Positions 19,803-23,019 of a stretch of DNA of 23,019 nt are shown one piece after another. The translations under genes and the position numbers were made by a program. The notes below the pieces were generated by a model. That model saw nothing but the letters and a program-made list of their open reading frames with translations, made no database searches and was not told where the DNA came from. Position 1 is the stretch's first letter; the number at the start of each line of letters is the position of its first letter. This DNA comes from a virus, in IMG/VR virus record IMGVR_UViG_3300050343_000095, positions 1 through 23,019 of that record; one strand, given 5' to 3'.

Positions 19803-20139
19803 TCTTCGTGCTCTTGACCGCCTAAAGAAAGCCGCGAATCTTGTACCTGTCAAAAGAATTGTAATTCTGAGTGATGGTGCTGAGTTTGAATTTTGGTCTA
19901 CGCCATTAACGATGGCAGAACGTGAACGCGCACAAAAGCAAGCCGGATCAGACGATGCCACTCAATACGCTTTGCAGCTATTGGTAAACAAAGCAACAGA
20001 TGAAAATGGTCAGCGGATGTTTAAAGCTGGTGAATTGGCCGAGCTTAAAAACGACGTGCGCGACGAAGACTTGCAAGGTTTGATGCTTGCTCTTGTAACA
20101 GGTGAAGGCAACGTTACTGAGGACGAGGCAAAAAACTAG
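19796..20139 (+). CDS. tail assembly chaperone (gpG-like), zero-frame product
   Basis: As printed the frame is fused to the tail tube gene with no ATG/GTG/TTG between. A single missing T at 19796-19797 would create ATG GCT AGT (MASLRALDRLKKAANLV) overlapping the tube stop. That gives 114 residues, whole codons. Landmarks are GAEFEFWSTPLTMAERERAQ, SDDATQYALQLLVNKATDEN and FKAGELAELKNDV, the usual pattern of the chaperone before the tape measure gene. It coats the tape measure during assembly and ends EDEAKN at TAG, with the slippery site directly before the stop. Confidence 0.7.
20130..20136 (+). promoter_or_regulatory. -1 ribosomal frameshift site A_AAA_AAC
   Basis: The heptamer is in the canonical phase: zero-frame codons GCA AAA AAC then TAG (20137-20139). 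Slipping back one base continues at CTA (20136) and stays open for 61 codons to TAG at 20319-20321. This is the classic arrangement of the lambda G/GT pair. I see no strong hairpin downstream by eye. The caution is that a six-A run is itself where this assembly makes errors. Confidence 0.7.
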
Positions 20140-20321
20140 CCAAGCTCTTCAAAGATGACTATCCATTGAGGATTCAGATGCGTTTAGCCCGTGAACTGGG
20201 CTACACGTTGTCTGAGCTATCCCAAAAGATGTCACGCGAAGAGCTGCAGCTCTGGTGTTTGCTGTATGAAACAGAAGCAGCAGAAGAAGCTGAGATGCGC
20301 CGCAAAGCAAAGCGGAGGTAG
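20136..20321 (+). CDS. frameshift extension of the tail chaperone (gpGT-like C-terminal part)
   Basis: Read after a -1 slip, this segment encodes LAKLFKDDYPLRIQMRLARE, LGYTLSELSQKMSREELQLW and a charged end EEAEMRRKAKRR, 61 residues, joined to the zero-frame chaperone for about 175 in total. The 'YP-x-x-x-x-x-x-A-[RK]-E-L-G-x-[TS]-x-x-E-[LM]' pattern is what follows the slip in many siphophages, where the extended form recruits the tail tube subunit to the tape measure. An internal ATG at 20178 could also start a shorter product. Confidence 0.65.
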   Translation, partial: LAKLFKDDYPLRIQMRLARELGYTLSELSQKMSREELQLWCLLYETEAAEEAEMRRKAKRR

Positions 20322-20346
20322 ACTTGTGCCACACGGTTAAGAGCTT

Positions 20347-23019
20347 GTGGCTGGTCAGGTTGTTGTTCAATTTGACGCGAGAAATAATGTTAGCCCCGTA
20401 CTGAAAAAAATCAGGGCGGATTCAGGGCAGCTAGAAAAAGCTTTAAATGGTGGAACTTCTGCTCTTAGCAAAACCAAAAAGGGCTTTTCAGGTGCTGGTG
20501 TCGCTGCAAAAGGCGCATCAAAAGGACTTGCGGTCTTTGGGACAGCGTTTATAAAGCTGCCTTAGGGCCAATTGGGGCCGCTTTAGCAGCGATAGGCGGG
20601 CTTTCTGCTGCATTCAAAACTATTGCAGCTCAAGATTTTGCAATTGCAAAAGTTGAATCTCTTGGCGTAAATTCCGAAGAGCTTGTTACAAGGCTTAAGG
20701 AAGTTAGCAATGAATTAAATGGTCAGGCAAGCGTTGCTGAACTGACCGGTGCAGCTTATGACGTAGCTTCTGCTGGGTTTACTAAAGCTGCTGATGCAGC
20801 AGAAGTATTAAAAGCCGCAAGTCTTGGTGCTACTGGCGGGTTTAGCGACATCAATACAGTTGGCAACGCTGCAACGTCCTGTCTTAAATGCTTACGGCAT
20901 AGAAGCAAGCCGAGCCACAGAAATAGTTGATAAATTTATTCAAACTCAAAAATGATGGCAAAATTGTTGTTGCTCAATATGCTGCAAATATTGGTAAAGT
21001 GGCTTCTGCCGCAGCAGGTTTAAGCATCCCTCTTGATGAGGTTAATGCTGTTATTGCGCAATCAACTGCTGCAGGGGTTCAAGCAGAAGTTGCGTTTACT
21101 GGCTTGAAAGGCGCGTTGGCGCGGTTTGCTTCTGGTGAGGCAGCAAAAGCTTTAAAAGATGTTGGCGTAAATATTGATGCAGCTACCCTTGCAAACGATG
21201 GACTTTTAGGAACGTTTAAAAAGCTTGAAGCCGCAGGACTTGATACAGGACAAATTTTTAAAGCTCTTGGTACTGAGGCTGGTCCTGCGTTGCTTCCTGT
21301 TCTAAACAATTTAGAAAAGTTTGAAGAATTATTAAAAAATCAAAAAAATTCAGCAGGCGCTGCAGCAAAAGCGCAAGCAAGGGCGGCTGACACTATTAAC
21401 GGAGCGTATAAGCGGCTATCTGTTGCGATACAAAATGTTTTCAGCGATCAAACGGCACTAGGCACTTTAATAAAAACAATTTTCAAAGTAGGTGCGTTTG
21501 CTGTTGAAGTGTTAAACGAAGCTATGCGCAATCTGCAAGAAGCCGTTGCCCCTTTAGGTGAAGCTTTCCAAGAAATATTTAAAGACGTAGATTTTCAGGT
21601 TGTAGCAAATATTATAAAAAATATTCTAGTTACGTCTATGTCGCAGATTGCAAATGTTTAAAAATTATTGTTCCTTTGTCCATTCAGGTTGTAAAACTGT
21701 TAATTGACAAACTAAAGAATACCCCGTTAGGTTTCGTCGTTAGCAAAGCTTATGAGCTTGCAAAAGGCATGGGCATTATTAAAACCAAAACGGAAGAGGC
21801 TACGGTTGCGTCGGAAAAACTAAAAACCAATACCGGCAAAATTGCTCCAAAAATTGACGCTGCTACAGAAGCAAAAAACCGGTTTATTGAAGCAACAAAA
21901 AGTTCTCTTGAGTTTTTAACCCAAGAAAAAACACAAATTAAAACTCAACAATCTGCTTATGAAAATACTGTCAAGGTTACAAATGCTCGCTTAAACGCAG
22001 AAAAAGCAATCAATAAAATGCAAAACCAGGGCCTGCAAGTTGCATACGAGCTAGCCGGTTCAGCCAGTGAACGCTTGAAGATTGCGCAGGATATTTTCCG
22101 CAACGAAATGGAAGGGGCAAGTATTGTTTACCAGCAAACCTTAAACAGCATCGAGGCGGAGCGGCAAAGGCTTGATTTCCGCAGACAGGCTGCAGTCCTT
22201 GAAGCTCGGATGATTCAGGCTAAAGGTGAGTTGGCTGCAGCAGAGGCAAAAAGCGCAGACAAAGCAGCCTTAATTTTACAAAAAACAAAGGCAGCTGTAG
22301 ATGTTCAAAGAGAAACTGTCCAGATGCTTGATGGTCAAATTTCTGCTCAAGGTCAAATTGCTGGTCATCAAAAACGAGCTGCTGAAGCACAACTTCAATC
22401 AGCACGTATGACCGCAGAGCAAAACTTAAAACAAAAGCTTGTCAGCAAAGAAATTAATATGAGTGATCAAAATGCAGGCAAACTTGTCGGCAAGCTTGGC
22501 GAAAGTACAACGAACGCAATTTTATTGAAAAACGAACTTGCCAACAGCAATACAAACACGCGAAACCTAGCAACAGGGACCGGGCAAGTTGCACACAATG
22601 CGGAGCAATCAGCACACATGTTTATTCAAGTTGCCACTCAAGCGTCAAATGCTGCCAATCAAATTAATAGAGCAGCAACTGCACAAAGAAATTTGAATGC
22701 AGCAAGAGCAGCTCAAGCCTCATCTAGTTCAACAACAACAACAGAAGGCGCAGCGGCTGGTGCATATTGGAAAGGAGGTTTCAAAGCCTTTGCTAAAGGC
22801 GGCATGGTTAAAGGCCCAACACTTGGGCTTATTGGCGAAGGCGGTGAACCTGAGTACATCATCCCGCAAAGCAAGGCGGCTGGTTTTGCTGCTAACTTCT
22901 TGTCAGGCAAGCGCGGGACTGGTGCCATCCCTGGTTTTGCTGATGGTGGTGTCGTTGCCCCATCCTCTGCAAGCGTAAACATCCAGACAGGGCCTGTGAC
23001 GCAAATGGGTGGTCAAAAC
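20347..23019 (+). CDS. tape measure protein, 3' partial, split by four indels
   Basis: The gene starts at GTG 20347 (MAGQVVVQFDARNNVSPVLK) and runs past the window end; about 890 residues are visible. As printed it breaks four times. Adding A at 20553-20555, removing C at 20878-20879, removing A from AAAAA at 20948-20952 and adding T at 21657-21659 restores one frame, and these sum to zero, so the last codon is in phase with the first. The first half is Ala-rich and helical (FGTAF, AALGPIGAALAAIGGL). The 'TMP core' around 20700-21300 (LTGAAYDVASAGFTKAADAA, AQYAANIGKVASAAAGLSIP) follows. The visible C-terminus has GGMVKGPTLGLIGEGGEPEY, typical of the family. Tail length is set by it. Confidence 0.85.

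Noticed and set aside
20566-21661. Introns or inteins as the cause of the tape measure breaks
   Set aside because: No bases are left over between the pieces. Each break is explained by exactly one base, so there is nothing to splice out.
20927-21661. A separate 244-residue protein starting at TTG 20927
   Set aside because: It is the middle of the tape measure protein in phase after one A is removed at 20948-20952. The first residues before NDGK are the wrong frame.
1-23019. CRISPR array, tRNA, insertion sequence or integrase
   Set aside because: I looked for repeat-spacer periodicity, tRNA cloverleaf landmarks, transposase/integrase motifs and long terminal inverted repeats and found none by eye. 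A dedicated tRNA scan would be more sensitive.

Overview
This window is a near-continuous stretch of a tailed double-stranded DNA phage genome. I infer siphovirus-like morphology because there is a long tape measure gene, one tail tube gene, and a tail-chaperone pair joined by a -1 slippery site, while no sheath gene is seen. The host is not shown directly. The style of the RepA-like helicase, the small lysine-rich head genes and the ParB-methyltransferase beside the terminase resembles marine cyanophages, so a Synechococcus/Prochlorococcus-type host is a guess of moderate to low confidence.

Layout. Positions 1-653 (+) hold the end of a C39-like cysteine peptidase and a coupled hypothetical gene, probably the distal end of the late operon of a circularly permuted or terminally redundant genome. 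Positions 586-4212 (-) are a recombination and small-gene cluster. In transcription order it holds a RecB/Cas4-like PD-(D/E)XK nuclease, a zinc-ribbon protein, a small membrane protein, hypothetical genes, a RusA-type Holliday junction resolvase, a Sak3/DUF1071-like single-strand annealing protein, a ribbon-helix-helix (RHH) protein and further small genes. A divergent junction at 4213-4272 separates it from the plus strand. Positions 4273-8256 (+) carry early functions: an RHH protein, a RepA/AAA-type replicative helicase with a C-terminal winged helix, a second RHH-like protein and small hypotheticals. Positions 8288-16800 (+) hold the ParB-like/N6-adenine methyltransferase fusion, TerS, TerL, DUF4055-type portal, MuF-like head protein, a block of small basic proteins including a Tudor-like HVA1 domain, the scaffold and the major capsid protein. 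Positions 16815-23019 (+) hold a decoration-like protein, head-tail connectors, tail terminator, major tail protein, the tail assembly chaperone with its frameshift extension, and a tape measure gene running off the window.

The genes form compact, translationally coupled units with many ATGA, TAATG, TGATG and GTGA junctions. The nuclease, annealing protein and resolvase make a full recombination set. The structural block has the usual order terminase - portal - MuF - scaffold - capsid - connectors - tail tube - chaperone - tape measure.

The most important caveat is that at least ten genes are interrupted, fused or out of phase because of single-base gains or losses, mostly in short homopolymers. 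In each case one base (or a few) restores a protein that looks like its family and a whole number of codons. I read these as uncorrected sequencing or consensus errors, not biological decay. Coordinates of broken genes below are reconstructed spans, with the printed open frames stated. Once those errors are discounted, the best real biological signal is the A_AAA_AAC slippery heptamer at 20130-20136, placed directly before the stop codon of the tail chaperone. I found no tRNA, CRISPR array, insertion sequence or integrase.
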